Positions 1-7,716 of a DNA stretch of 19,851 nucleotides are shown in pieces. The notes beneath the pieces were generated by a model that made no database searches, was not told the origin of the DNA, and saw nothing but the letters and a program-made list of their open reading frames with translations. Position 1 is the first letter of the stretch, and every line of letters begins with the position of its first letter. Source of the DNA: Thiomicrorhabdus sp041583835. GTDB lineage: Bacteria; Pseudomonadota; Gammaproteobacteria; Thiomicrospirales; Thiomicrospiraceae. A program made the position numbers and the translations under genes. The stretch is from contig NZ_JBFHFC010000031.1 in the NCBI RefSeq assembly GCF_041583835.1, positions 1 to 19,851 of the forward strand, in the 5' to 3' direction.

Positions 1-833
1 CCATATTCCTTCAAGCCCAAAGCATCTTCTTGCTGCATTCTAGGGTGGTATTTAACACCCACCTTTTTCCCTTTTCGACTTAATTCACCGACTAATGCCT
101 TAATTCGTTTTTCATAACCGTGAATCTTCTTAATGTTATTAGGGTGGGGAATCAATATTAAAACATCCAATTTCGCCACCCCCTGAGTATCGACATTGAG
201 GGTTTGTGCCAATGCATCGCTTAGGCCAGTCAAGGAAGGCGATTTAAACCAATCTGCCTGCAACTTAAAACACGGCTTTTCACTTAACGCTTTAACAACC
301 AACGATGGTTGGAATAGCCAAGCCTCATCAATCAAACTCGAAGCGCCTACCGTTGACGGTTCTTCCCACCAACGCCCGTACGCCAACTTTTTCAACCAGG
401 CATTTAGCGAATCCTTAAAGAAATGAGACTTTCTTCCTGAATATGAATAAAGACCATCATCCAAATAAAGCCCTTTGACCTCTTTGCCTTTTTGACGCAA
501 ATAATGCAATAGGTACTGGAACTCAACCCTACGATCGCTTCCGGCAGCAATCTTATCGGGCTCAAAGCGATCAACACTCAAGCGCAGCTTTTCAAAATTT
601 TCTTGCCTCTCTTTAATTTTCGCACGGCCACGTGCATTTCCCGAAAACACCTGTACTTGCCCAAACGGGGAGTCTTTCCAATTTAACAAGGCTTGATAAT
701 ATGGGTTGTCGAAGACTTTTTTCTGATCAATTAACCAAAGTTCCATTTCGAACTCAGACTGCCACTGGATCGCCAACGCTGAAGAGACTAAAACATTCAA
801 CGGCGTAGAAGGTAAAAAAAGAAGCCTTTCCAA
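1..833 (-). CDS. Sialyltransferase-like glycosyltransferase, copy B (partial, 3' end outside window)
   Basis: The reading frame is open from a TTG at 833-831 to the window edge, giving 277 residues without a stop. I chose this TTG because a GGAGG sits 7 bases upstream, inside the last codons of the preceding gene, and because the N-terminus then aligns with the upstream paralogue. The two proteins share collinear blocks: an EFQY block near 104, YLDDGLYSY at 123-131, GASS/DEAW near 163-172, and KYHP at 261-264. An acidic DDG motif (125-127) and an HP motif (263-264) are hallmarks of GT-B-fold bacterial sialyltransferases (families GT38/GT52/GT80), where the acidic residue is the base and HP contacts the CMP phosphate. 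The SS/T motif expected further on would lie outside the window. Donor and acceptor are not known; a CMP-activated nonulosonic acid added to LPS is inference. It is the last visible gene of the LPS operon, 2 bases after copy A. Confidence 0.75.
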   Translation of the reverse strand, partial: MERLLFLPSTPLNVLVSSALAIQWQSEFEMELWLIDQKKVFDNPYYQALLNWKDSPFGQVQVFSGNARGRAKIKERQENFEKLRLSVDRFEPDKIAAGSDRRVEFQYLLHYLRQKGKEVKGLYLDDGLYSYSGRKSHFFKDSLNAWLKKLAYGRWWEEPSTVGASSLIDEAWLFQPSLVVKALSEKPCFKLQADWFKSPSLTGLSDALAQTLNVDTQGVAKLDVLILIPHPNNIKKIHGYEKRIKALVGELSRKGKKVGVKYHPRMQQEDALGLKEY

Positions 834-835
834 AC

Positions 836-1906
836 TTAAGCCTCCAAAACCTTCTGAGTCAACTCAGGAATTGTAAGCTGCTGAATCTCCAATGCACGGC
901 ACAGTCTATCCAACTCGACCTGCATCACTGCAGACTCATGCACAACCGCCCACACTCCCATCGACGGCACCAGTAAACGGGAAGTAATTAGAGTCGAGGA
1001 GAATTCCGCAATCAATGTGGCTTTAGACAACAGAGGCAATAAAACCTCAAATGGAATACCAGAAGGTAAAATCATGACTCGCTCTGAAAGCGATTGCAGG
1101 TTTAATAAATCACAATTATTAGCGTTAGGATGGTATTTAACGGCAATGGTCTTACCCTGATCTACCAACATAGAAACCAAATCGGTGACAGACTGACGGT
1201 AATTCGTAAATTTCGTAAAGTTTTTTTCATCCGTTATCGTTATGACAAAATCGGCACTTTGTAGTGTTGGCGGCAGATCATACAACGCACCCCAACATGC
1301 GATAAACGATTGAAAAATACCGGAATCAAAGCCTTTTAGCGGCAATTGTTTTATGCTTTTAGATCTTAATGTTTCACAGGCCTGGTCTGGATAAGCTAAC
1401 CAAGCTTCATCCACATAAGATGACGCCCCAATGGTTGCCGGCGTTTGCCACCACAAACCATAAAATAGTTTCTTCAGCCCCTGATTTATCACACGTTCCG
1501 CAAAGGACTTAGAGGCTCCCCTTCCTAAATAACTGTACAGACCTTCATCTAGATAAACACATTTTAAAGAAGGAACGGCCTTCTTCAAATGATAGGCCAA
1601 ATATTGGAATTCGACATGCCTGTCATTGCCGACAAAGACCTGTTGAATCTCATGCCGTTTAGCAAAATCCAGCAATTTAATAGCATTAAGTTTCCGCTTC
1701 TTTGCCGCGTTGGAATCACTATCTAAATAATAAAGCTGCTCTGACGATTCCACAAAGCCACTTAAACACCCGACCAACTGCTGGTAACGCGCTTCATTAA
1801 AACGTATAAATACAAAATAAGGTTTACTCTGATTCCTGACAGCCGAAACAGCGACCGAAATCAACAAGTGAAAAACAGACGAAACAATGTAGAGTTCATT
1901 TTTCAT
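836..1906 (-). CDS. Sialyltransferase-like glycosyltransferase, copy A (complete)
   Basis: Predicted 356-residue GT-B-type glycosyltransferase. I placed the start at the ATG 1906-1904, overlapping the end of the preceding gene by 11 bases; an in-frame start 17 codons upstream exists, but the paralogue next door begins at the equivalent of this ATG. Three motifs occur in the order and spacing known for bacterial sialyltransferases and polysialyltransferases: DEG at 120-122 within YLDEGLYSY, YHP at 258-260, and SST at 303-305. There is no signal peptide or membrane segment, so it probably works at the cytoplasmic face of the inner membrane. Family knowledge suggests a CMP-sugar donor; the sugar and the acceptor cannot be read from sequence. 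Position after waaC points to outer-core or capping sugars on LPS. It could instead be a distant GT-B enzyme using another donor. No strong ribosome binding site is seen, so translational coupling is likely. Confidence 0.8.
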   Translation of the reverse strand: MKNELYIVSSVFHLLISVAVSAVRNQSKPYFVFIRFNEARYQQLVGCLSGFVESSEQLYYLDSDSNAAKKRKLNAIKLLDFAKRHEIQQVFVGNDRHVEFQYLAYHLKKAVPSLKCVYLDEGLYSYLGRGASKSFAERVINQGLKKLFYGLWWQTPATIGASSYVDEAWLAYPDQACETLRSKSIKQLPLKGFDSGIFQSFIACWGALYDLPPTLQSADFVITITDEKNFTKFTNYRQSVTDLVSMLVDQGKTIAVKYHPNANNCDLLNLQSLSERVMILPSGIPFEVLLPLLSKATLIAEFSSTLITSRLLVPSMGVWAVVHESAVMQVELDRLCRALEIQQLTIPELTQKVLEA

Positions 1907-2813
1907 TCTGCAGCAAAATCCGCTTAATGACTTCTTGAGCCTTAGTATCCTTAACAATCACGCCATACTTCTGAAGTACGTCAATCGAAGGTTCATCCAA
2001 AACTAAACGCTGCCATTCTTGCTCAATCACGCCATCATTCAACATTCTGACCCAACGTCGATAATGATCTCCCATCTTCGATACGCCTTTGGCCAATAAT
2101 TTTTGACGGTTTTCTACATGATTTAAAAAATGCTCTTTAGAGCCAATACCATAATGATATACAAGTGCAGAGTCCGAAGATTTTTGAGTCAGCCATGACC
2201 ACCAGTGCCAAGCTCGATGGTTCCCGCCTTTAATACGAATAAAACCATGCAAATTCACCATTACTTTTCCATGAATCTTGCCTAATTGAATCGACATATC
2301 GTCTTCTTTCAATTGATTCTTCTTTGGATAAAAAATCGGATGTTTGGTTCGATAAACACGCTCATAAAAAGGCGCACCTTCACTATGACAGTCCAGCTGA
2401 ACATTAGAACGATGAAATTCAATAATGGATCCCCACTTCGTCAAGCCATCTTTTAGCGACTCCCCATTCGGAATCCAAAATTCATCCGCGTCATTCGAGA
2501 TGACCCAATCTGCCGACATTTCATCTCGTGCAATCAATGCCATTTCAGTCCGCCAGTCACTCTGCCTATAATCGGTTACCGGCCGGTCGATCACCTTAAT
2601 CTCAAACTCTTTAGCCAACTCATTTAGTTTGTTTAGCGTTCCATCCGTAGAACCGTTATCAATAACCACAAAGCAGTCAACACCCAAAGCCGAATGTACT
2701 CGAATATTGGCTTCGATGAGATCAATCTCATTTTTAACCATCAAACTCATGGCCAACCTAACTGGTGATGAACTGAATTGACGGAAACTAAAAACCTTAA
2801 ACAAACTTAACAA
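1896..2813 (-). CDS. Glycosyltransferase family 2-like protein
   Basis: 305 residues from a TTG start at 2813, which has AGAGGA about 8 bases upstream. An alternative ATG at 2750 (residue 22) cannot be excluded, since many relatives start just before the MVKNE motif. The GT-A nucleotide-binding half is clear: MVKNEIDLIEANI (25-37), DNGSTDGT (52-59) and a DAD-EFW metal-binding DXD motif (108-113). A His/Trp-rich stretch near 199-206 (HRAWHWW) is typical of the Glyco_tranf_2_4 type. There are no membrane segments. It probably transfers a sugar from a nucleotide-sugar donor onto the LPS core or another envelope glycan; specificity is unknown. It lies 11 bases after waaC and its end overlaps the next gene by 11 bases, so all belong to one operon. 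Base composition is visibly more AT-rich than waaC. Confidence 0.85.
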   Translation of the reverse strand: MLSLFKVFSFRQFSSSPVRLAMSLMVKNEIDLIEANIRVHSALGVDCFVVIDNGSTDGTLNKLNELAKEFEIKVIDRPVTDYRQSDWRTEMALIARDEMSADWVISNDADEFWIPNGESLKDGLTKWGSIIEFHRSNVQLDCHSEGAPFYERVYRTKHPIFYPKKNQLKEDDMSIQLGKIHGKVMVNLHGFIRIKGGNHRAWHWWSWLTQKSSDSALVYHYGIGSKEHFLNHVENRQKLLAKGVSKMGDHYRRWVRMLNDGVIEQEWQRLVLDEPSIDVLQKYGVIVKDTKAQEVIKRILLQNEK

Positions 2814-2824
2814 AACAATTTCCT

Positions 2825-3874
2825 CTAATTATTTTTATCCAACGTCATACCGGCACTTAAACGCTTCCAAACCGTTTCAGGGTCGATATTCTGCAATGAC
2901 CTTTCAGCTTCCGCTTCATCTTTGAACTGTTTAATGTAGCCCGGTGCACAAGGCGACTCCAAACGAATGACCTTAGCGCCGTCGGCACCGACAAGCTTCG
3001 GATCGGTCACGCGGTACAGCACCACCATCGGCACTTCCAAAGCCGCAGCCACATGTGACAGACCGGTATCGACCGACACCACTCCCTCGGCGTTTTTCAA
3101 TAACCGCGCCACGACATTCAAGCTCAACATCCGTTCCGGCACCCAGGCCTGTCCGGTTTCCGTGGAATCCGCCAATCTCAGTGCACGCTGATGCTCTTCT
3201 TCATTACCCCAGGGCAATACGACCTTGAAGCCGGATTGGTTTGCCTTTTGCAACAACGCCACCCAATACTCTTCCGGCCAGTATTTGGTCTCCCAGGTCG
3301 TACCGTGCAAGAAAACCAGATAACCGCCACCATTCCATTCCGCCGGTAGCTCTTCCGGTTTTGACCAGGCTTGGGTATCCAGACCGTAAACAATCGGTTG
3401 GTCATCATTCAAATTGTAATTCAACGCTTGGGCAAACAATTGGCGCAAGCGCAAAATCGCATGCTGATCTTTGGCAACCGGATACTTGTGTTGATAGAAA
3501 AGAGAGGCTAGAGGTTCGCGGGCGCTTTTGAAATCAAACCCACTCACCGGCCCGTTGGAACGACGCGCGACCCACATGCTTTTGTAGAGTCCCTGGGCAT
3601 CCAGCACCAGGTCGTAACGGGTCTGATTGACCTCTTCGAAGAACGCTTTGATCGCATCACGGGTGTCCCGGTTGAACAAATCCTTGCGCCATTTACGCAA
3701 CTCGATCGGATAGACCTTATCCACGACAGGATGCCATTTCGGAATCTCGGCAAAGGATTTTTCCACCACCCAATCCACGGTCAGGTCAGGGATGGCCGCC
3801 TGCGCATCTGACAGAGCCGGAAAAGTATGAAAGACATCGCCCATCGACGACATTTTGATCAACAGAATTCGCAT
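2825..3874 (-). CDS. waaC: LPS heptosyltransferase I
   Basis: 349 residues, GT9 family. It transfers L-glycero-D-manno-heptose from the ADP-heptose donor to Kdo of Kdo2-lipid A at the cytoplasmic face of the inner membrane. The N-terminus MRILLIKMSSMGDVFHTFPA carries the conserved SSMGD segment with the catalytic-type Asp13. The C-terminal donor-binding half has DTGLSHVAAAL, the usual signature of this family. Length fits E. coli WaaC (about 320) with a modest extension. The ATG follows the hldD stop codon directly (TAA-ATG with no gap), so epimerase and transferase are made together, which makes sense because HldD supplies the donor. A WaaF-like second heptosyltransferase is not in the window. 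Confidence 0.93.
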   Translation of the reverse strand: MRILLIKMSSMGDVFHTFPALSDAQAAIPDLTVDWVVEKSFAEIPKWHPVVDKVYPIELRKWRKDLFNRDTRDAIKAFFEEVNQTRYDLVLDAQGLYKSMWVARRSNGPVSGFDFKSAREPLASLFYQHKYPVAKDQHAILRLRQLFAQALNYNLNDDQPIVYGLDTQAWSKPEELPAEWNGGGYLVFLHGTTWETKYWPEEYWVALLQKANQSGFKVVLPWGNEEEHQRALRLADSTETGQAWVPERMLSLNVVARLLKNAEGVVSVDTGLSHVAAALEVPMVVLYRVTDPKLVGADGAKVIRLESPCAPGYIKQFKDEAEAERSLQNIDPETVWKRLSAGMTLDKNN

Positions 3875-4840
3875 TTATTTAAAATCCAACACCTTCGGGT
3901 TTTCGGACAACCAGGTCAAGTACTTCTTAACGCCTTCTGCAACGGTATGGAAAGGTGCATCGTAACCGGCGTCACGCAAACGGGTATTGTCCGCCTGAGT
4001 GAAACTTTGGTAAGCCCCTTTCAAATGATCCGGGAACGGAATATATTCGATTTCACCCTTGCCGTGGAAATCAATCACCGCTTCGGCAATGTTCTTGAAC
4101 GGTTCGGCCGCAGCCGGTCCCAGATTAAAGATTCCCGACTTATCTGGATTCTGCATGAACCATAGATTGACGTTGACCACATCTTCGATATAAACAAAAT
4201 CGCGCGTCTGCATTCCGGCATCATAACCGTCGTAAGGCCCGAACAATTTCAAATTTTCTCCGGCCAAGACCTGATTGTGCAACTTAAAGGCAACACTCGC
4301 CATGTCGCCTTTATGCTGTTCGCGTGGACCGTAAACGTTAAAGTAACGAAATCCTACCACCTGACTTTCCGCATGCGGCAAGACCTGGCGAATATATTGA
4401 TCGAACTGGAATTTCGAAAAGCCGTAAACGTTCAAAGGTTTTTCATATTGACGCTCTTCGATGAATGTCGGGCCGTCTCCGTACACGGAAGCGGAAGACG
4501 CATAAAGGAAAGGAATTTTTCGGTTCAAACAGTAATTCAACAGGTCTTTTGAGTACTCGTAATTGTTGTCCATCATAAACTTGCCGTCCCATTCGGTCGT
4601 GGCGGAACAAGCCCCTTCATGAAACACGCATTCGATTTCCGGCAGACCTTCTTCGGCGAAAATACGGGCTTGAAAATCCTCTTTATCCAGATAGTCGGCA
4701 AAATCACAATCCGCCAGATTGATGAACTTTTTGCCGTTTTTCAGATTGTCTACAACCAAAATATCGCTGCGACCAATCTTATTCAGCGCTTTAACAATGT
4801 TCGATCCGATGAATCCCGCACCACCTGTGACTACAATCAT
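3875..4840 (-). CDS. hldD: ADP-L-glycero-D-manno-heptose 6-epimerase
   Basis: 321 residues, short-chain dehydrogenase/extended epimerase family. It converts ADP-D-glycero-D-manno-heptose into the L-glycero form used by WaaC. The NADP-binding loop GGAGFIG is at 6-12, the catalytic Ser region SSAS at 115-118 and the YxxxK pair at Tyr139/Lys143, all at nearly the same positions as in E. coli HldD. The protein is full length. It starts 5 bases after the dgkA stop and runs straight into waaC, so it is internal to the LPS core operon. No other heptose biosynthesis gene (gmhA, hldE, gmhB) is in view. Confidence 0.95.
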   Translation of the reverse strand: MIVVTGGAGFIGSNIVKALNKIGRSDILVVDNLKNGKKFINLADCDFADYLDKEDFQARIFAEEGLPEIECVFHEGACSATTEWDGKFMMDNNYEYSKDLLNYCLNRKIPFLYASSASVYGDGPTFIEERQYEKPLNVYGFSKFQFDQYIRQVLPHAESQVVGFRYFNVYGPREQHKGDMASVAFKLHNQVLAGENLKLFGPYDGYDAGMQTRDFVYIEDVVNVNLWFMQNPDKSGIFNLGPAAAEPFKNIAEAVIDFHGKGEIEYIPFPDHLKGAYQSFTQADNTRLRDAGYDAPFHTVAEGVKKYLTWLSENPKVLDFK

Positions 4841-4845
4841 TTTCC

Positions 4846-5217
4846 CTAACCCATTATTTTAGAAATCAAAAAACCGCCCCACACAAGGATGGCGATAAAG
4901 AACGACAGAAAAACCGCTGCAGAGCCTTGATCTTTGGCTCTGCCGGAGAGCTTATGGTATTCGTCCCCTATCCGGTCTACCACCGACTCGACGGCGGAAT
5001 TGAGCAACTCGACCAACAGAACGATCAACAGCACCGCTATCAAAATCGCCCGATCGAAAGCACTGTCACCTATCCAAAAAGCACATGGAATCAACAGCCC
5101 AACCAAAATCACTTCCTGGCGAAAGGCTGCTTCATGCTTCCAGGTAGATTTAAAACCTTTCCAGGAATAACCCGCCGCGTAAAAAATTCGCTTTATGCCC
5201 ACATGCGGAGACTTCAT
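4846..5217 (-). CDS. dgkA: Diacylglycerol kinase
   Basis: 123 residues, the prokaryotic trimeric membrane DAGK family. It phosphorylates diacylglycerol to phosphatidic acid with ATP in the inner membrane. Three hydrophobic segments are visible (about 35-50, 56-72 and 100-118). The family signature is present: ELLNSAVESVVDRIGDEY at 70-87 and KDQGSAAV at 95-102. The start ATG overlaps the stop of the upstream phosphoethanolamine transferase (ATGA), indicating translational coupling. The coupling makes biochemical sense, because phosphoethanolamine transfer from phosphatidylethanolamine releases diacylglycerol, which this enzyme returns to the phospholipid pool. Confidence 0.95.
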   Translation of the reverse strand: MKSPHVGIKRIFYAAGYSWKGFKSTWKHEAAFRQEVILVGLLIPCAFWIGDSAFDRAILIAVLLIVLLVELLNSAVESVVDRIGDEYHKLSGRAKDQGSAAVFLSFFIAILVWGGFLISKIMG

Positions 5218-6830
5218 TGTAACCCCTTGTCATAATCCTTACCGTAAATCACCCGAGGAGCCGGTTGATATTCTTGACCACACAGCGACATCTCCGAAGG
5301 ACTCAAATCACTTTTGACCTGCATAAAGCACAATCCAAAATGAAAAAAATCATCCAACATAAAAGGAGTATGCAAACGCTTCATTAATAATTCGTCCGTT
5401 TGCCCGAATTGCTGTTGATAGGCTGCGTTACGCCAGAACAAAAACGGAATCTCTAGCATGTTATGCGTTACACCGTCAGGCCCATGCCCTTTAAAGTCCT
5501 TACTGTCAAACACCTCTTCACCATGATCGGCAAAGAAGCTTAACGCCGCGATTTGAGTACGCCCACTCAACATCCTCAAAATTTCACCCAATACATGGTC
5601 CGTATATCGGACGGAATTATCATACTCATTAATATAATCAAGCTGAGAACCGGACAAATCGGAAGTATACCCCTTGATGCCATCCTTTCCCTCGAAAACA
5701 TCAAACTCTTCGGGATAGCGATTGCCGTATTGCAAATGACTGCCCATTAAATGCACGAAAATGACTTTGTGCTCCGCAGGATCGTCAAGCGCTTGTTGCA
5801 CATAGGGCAACAAAAAACCGTCGTAACGATGATTCTCAACCCCTTTAAAATCATGGCTGATAAAATGCTGTTGATCGGCCAGAGCGGCAATCGGAGTCGT
5901 CGGCATACGCAGAGGCTGCTGATTAGAAAGCCACCAGGTTTTAAAGCCCGCTTTTTTAGCTGCTCCCAATAAACTAATGGCCTCTTGATCCGATAACTTA
6001 TTTTGCAAATTCGCTTCCGTCAGAGCGACACTTAACGAAGGGCGTGTCTGGGCATAAGCCGAAACAACATTGTCAAACACGAACAACCCGTCCGACATTG
6101 CCGAAAGTTCCGGCGTTGTCTGGCGCGCATAGCCGTAAATCCCCAAGTGATTGCGGTTCATCGATTCTCCGATTACCACCACATAAGTTTGCGGCTTCTG
6201 ACTTTGCATGACGGCATCAAACGCTTTCGTTGCACATAAAGTCTGGCGCGCCTTAATAACTTCATCCATTCCCTGACGTCCGCGACTGTAATCGACAGCG
6301 ACTCCGACAAATCCCGGAACCGTATCAAACACACGACCTCGCTGATTGATTTGCTGAGCGGCAACCAGAGCCATCAACACACCCAAAAAAGCATAAACTC
6401 GCTGACGCTTGGTGCCGGCCGGTTTAAAGTCTACATTTCGCAATGACCAATACACCACAGCCAAATAAAACATCAACAGGAGAACATTTTCCACTGACGC
6501 GTAAGCGATTATAAATTCCAAACTTTCGCGTGGATCGGTCAACACCATTGCTTCAAATGAAGCACTTGTAAAAATTCCGCCAAACGTCACCGCGTACAAG
6601 ATATCAAACGCGCCGGACAAGGCCATCAACGCCAATATTCCTAACAAGATTTTTTGAGACATTGTATGTCGGAACAGGTAGGCAAGGCCGCCAATCATTA
6701 ACAACCAACCTAAACGCGCATTCAACTCGGAAGAACGAATGAAATCGACGTAAGCGTATATGACAACTAACGGAAAAATGAAAATGAAAAACGTGACCCA
6801 CCAATGGGATTTGAAATGCCTTCTCACCAA
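5214..6830 (-). CDS. Phosphoethanolamine transferase, EptC/CptA-like
   Basis: 538 residues. The N-terminal third holds several membrane segments (about 11-30, 39-55, 61-82, 108-128 and 146-160), followed by a periplasmic sulfatase-fold domain. Recognisable features are VVVIGESMNRNHLGIYGYAR at 217-236 with metal ligand Glu222, a likely nucleophile Thr262 in AQTRPS, VHLMGSH at 359-365, and DHGEE at 435-439. These read closer to EptC/CptA, which modifies heptose I of the LPS core, than to EptA, which modifies lipid A; neighbours hldD and waaC agree, but the acceptor is inferred. The start is TTG 6830 or the adjacent GTG 6827; GAGG lies 7 bases before the TTG. First gene of the minus-strand operon. 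Confidence 0.88.
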   Translation of the reverse strand: MVRRHFKSHWWVTFFIFIFPLVVIYAYVDFIRSSELNARLGWLLMIGGLAYLFRHTMSQKILLGILALMALSGAFDILYAVTFGGIFTSASFEAMVLTDPRESLEFIIAYASVENVLLLMFYLAVVYWSLRNVDFKPAGTKRQRVYAFLGVLMALVAAQQINQRGRVFDTVPGFVGVAVDYSRGRQGMDEVIKARQTLCATKAFDAVMQSQKPQTYVVVIGESMNRNHLGIYGYARQTTPELSAMSDGLFVFDNVVSAYAQTRPSLSVALTEANLQNKLSDQEAISLLGAAKKAGFKTWWLSNQQPLRMPTTPIAALADQQHFISHDFKGVENHRYDGFLLPYVQQALDDPAEHKVIFVHLMGSHLQYGNRYPEEFDVFEGKDGIKGYTSDLSGSQLDYINEYDNSVRYTDHVLGEILRMLSGRTQIAALSFFADHGEEVFDSKDFKGHGPDGVTHNMLEIPFLFWRNAAYQQQFGQTDELLMKRLHTPFMLDDFFHFGLCFMQVKSDLSPSEMSLCGQEYQPAPRVIYGKDYDKGLQ

Positions 6831-6880
6831 GCGACTACCTCAAAAAAAATTCCAAACGACAATCCCGTTATTCTAACGCA

Positions 6881-6907
6881 AAAATACGTATAAATGACCA
6901 CTGTCAA
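6881..6907 (-). promoter_or_regulatory. Possible promoter of the phosphoethanolamine transferase operon
   Basis: On the minus strand a perfect -35 hexamer TTGACA (6907-6902) is followed after 15 bases by TATTTT (6886-6881), a 4/6 match with a short spacer. An alternative -10, TAGAAT (6875-6870), is a better hexamer but lies too far from this -35. A perfect palindrome ATACGTAT (6884-6891) overlaps and could be an operator. The exact start site is uncertain. Confidence 0.3.
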
Positions 6908-7016
6908 TAAAAGACATAAAAAAGACCTGCAATAGGATTTGAAATGCTTCTTAAAAAGAGCAAATACTTCGAATAATTTCAACCTGCGATTTTATCATTT
7001 CATGACATTAAAAGGG

Positions 7017-7044
7017 TAAAATAACCCGTATTTACCGTTTACCG
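7017..7044 (+). promoter_or_regulatory. Possible -10 element and repeats before the phosphatase-msbA-acyltransferase operon
   Basis: TAAAAT (7017-7022) lies 31 bases before the first codon of the operon and could be a -10 box; no convincing -35 is seen at 16-18 bases. GGGT/ACCC (7014-7027) forms a short inverted repeat around it, and TTTACCG is repeated in tandem at 7031-7037 and 7038-7044. The 14 bases 7017-7030 recur exactly upstream of dnaX. Confidence 0.3.
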
Positions 7045-7053
7045 CGAAGAGCT

Positions 7054-7716
7054 ATGGAACAACTGCAAACAAAATGGGGACGCATCAAGGCACACCTTGA
7101 AGCCTGGTTTATCGATCATGAAATCCTGCGTTCAATCTACCGCAATTTTCACGCCCTCTCCGGACAGGCCTATCGAAGCAACCACCCTTCACCGCTCTTC
7201 ATCAAAAAACTGCACCAGAAATACGGCATCAAAACCATTATCAGCTTGCGGCGTGCCGACGATTCCGGTCAGTACAAACTGGAAAAAGAGGCCTGCGAAA
7301 AATACGGCATCACCCTCATCAATCATCCGATGTCTTCGCGCTCCCTGCCGGATGTCGATCGGGTACTCCAAGCCAAAGCCATTCTCGAACAAGCCGAATA
7401 CCCGATTTTAATTCACTGCAAGTCCGGTGCCGACCGGGCCGGACTGATGAGCGTTTTTTACAAACTGTTCATCGAGAAAAAACCGATTGAAGAAGCATTG
7501 AAACAACTCGACATGAAGTACGGCCATTTTCGCTGGGCGGAAACCGGCAAACTGGATTATTTCTTCGATGATTTCCTTGCCTATTCCAAACAGCACCCGG
7601 AAACGGAATTTCTCGACTGGCTGCAAAACCACTACGACAAACCCGCATTGAACGAGACCTTTCATAGTTCCGGCTGGGCCAACATTGTCGTCAATAAGAT
7701 TCTGCGAAGAGAATAA
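7054..7716 (+). CDS. Dual-specificity/tyrosine-type phosphatase family protein
   Basis: 220 residues. The Cys-based phosphatase P-loop is HCKSGADRAG at 121-130, with Cys122 and Arg128 in the CX5R arrangement. A candidate general acid Asp100 lies in the SRSLPDVD loop, and GQAYRSNHPSP (37-47) is the N-terminal substrate-loop signature of DSP-type phosphatases often annotated next to NAD-kinase-like fusions. There is no signal peptide or membrane segment, so it is likely cytosolic. Its stop overlaps the msbA start by one base (TAATG), and the next genes are lipid A export and acylation. A role in dephosphorylating an LPS or phospholipid intermediate, or in regulating this step, is inference; protein phosphotyrosine is an alternative substrate. 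The ribosome binding site is weak (GAAGAG close to the ATG). Confidence 0.85.
   Translation: MEQLQTKWGRIKAHLEAWFIDHEILRSIYRNFHALSGQAYRSNHPSPLFIKKLHQKYGIKTIISLRRADDSGQYKLEKEACEKYGITLINHPMSSRSLPDVDRVLQAKAILEQAEYPILIHCKSGADRAGLMSVFYKLFIEKKPIEEALKQLDMKYGHFRWAETGKLDYFFDDFLAYSKQHPETEFLDWLQNHYDKPALNETFHSSGWANIVVNKILRRE

Noticed and set aside
1907..1957. Longer N-terminus (17 residues) for sialyltransferase-like copy A
   Set aside because: The paralogue starts at the equivalent of the ATG at 1906, and the extension overlaps the family-2 gene with no added motif.
6928..6968. TTGAAA followed by AAATAC as a promoter for the phosphatase operon
   Set aside because: The -10 match is poor (only one or two of six positions) and it lies about 90 bases from the gene.
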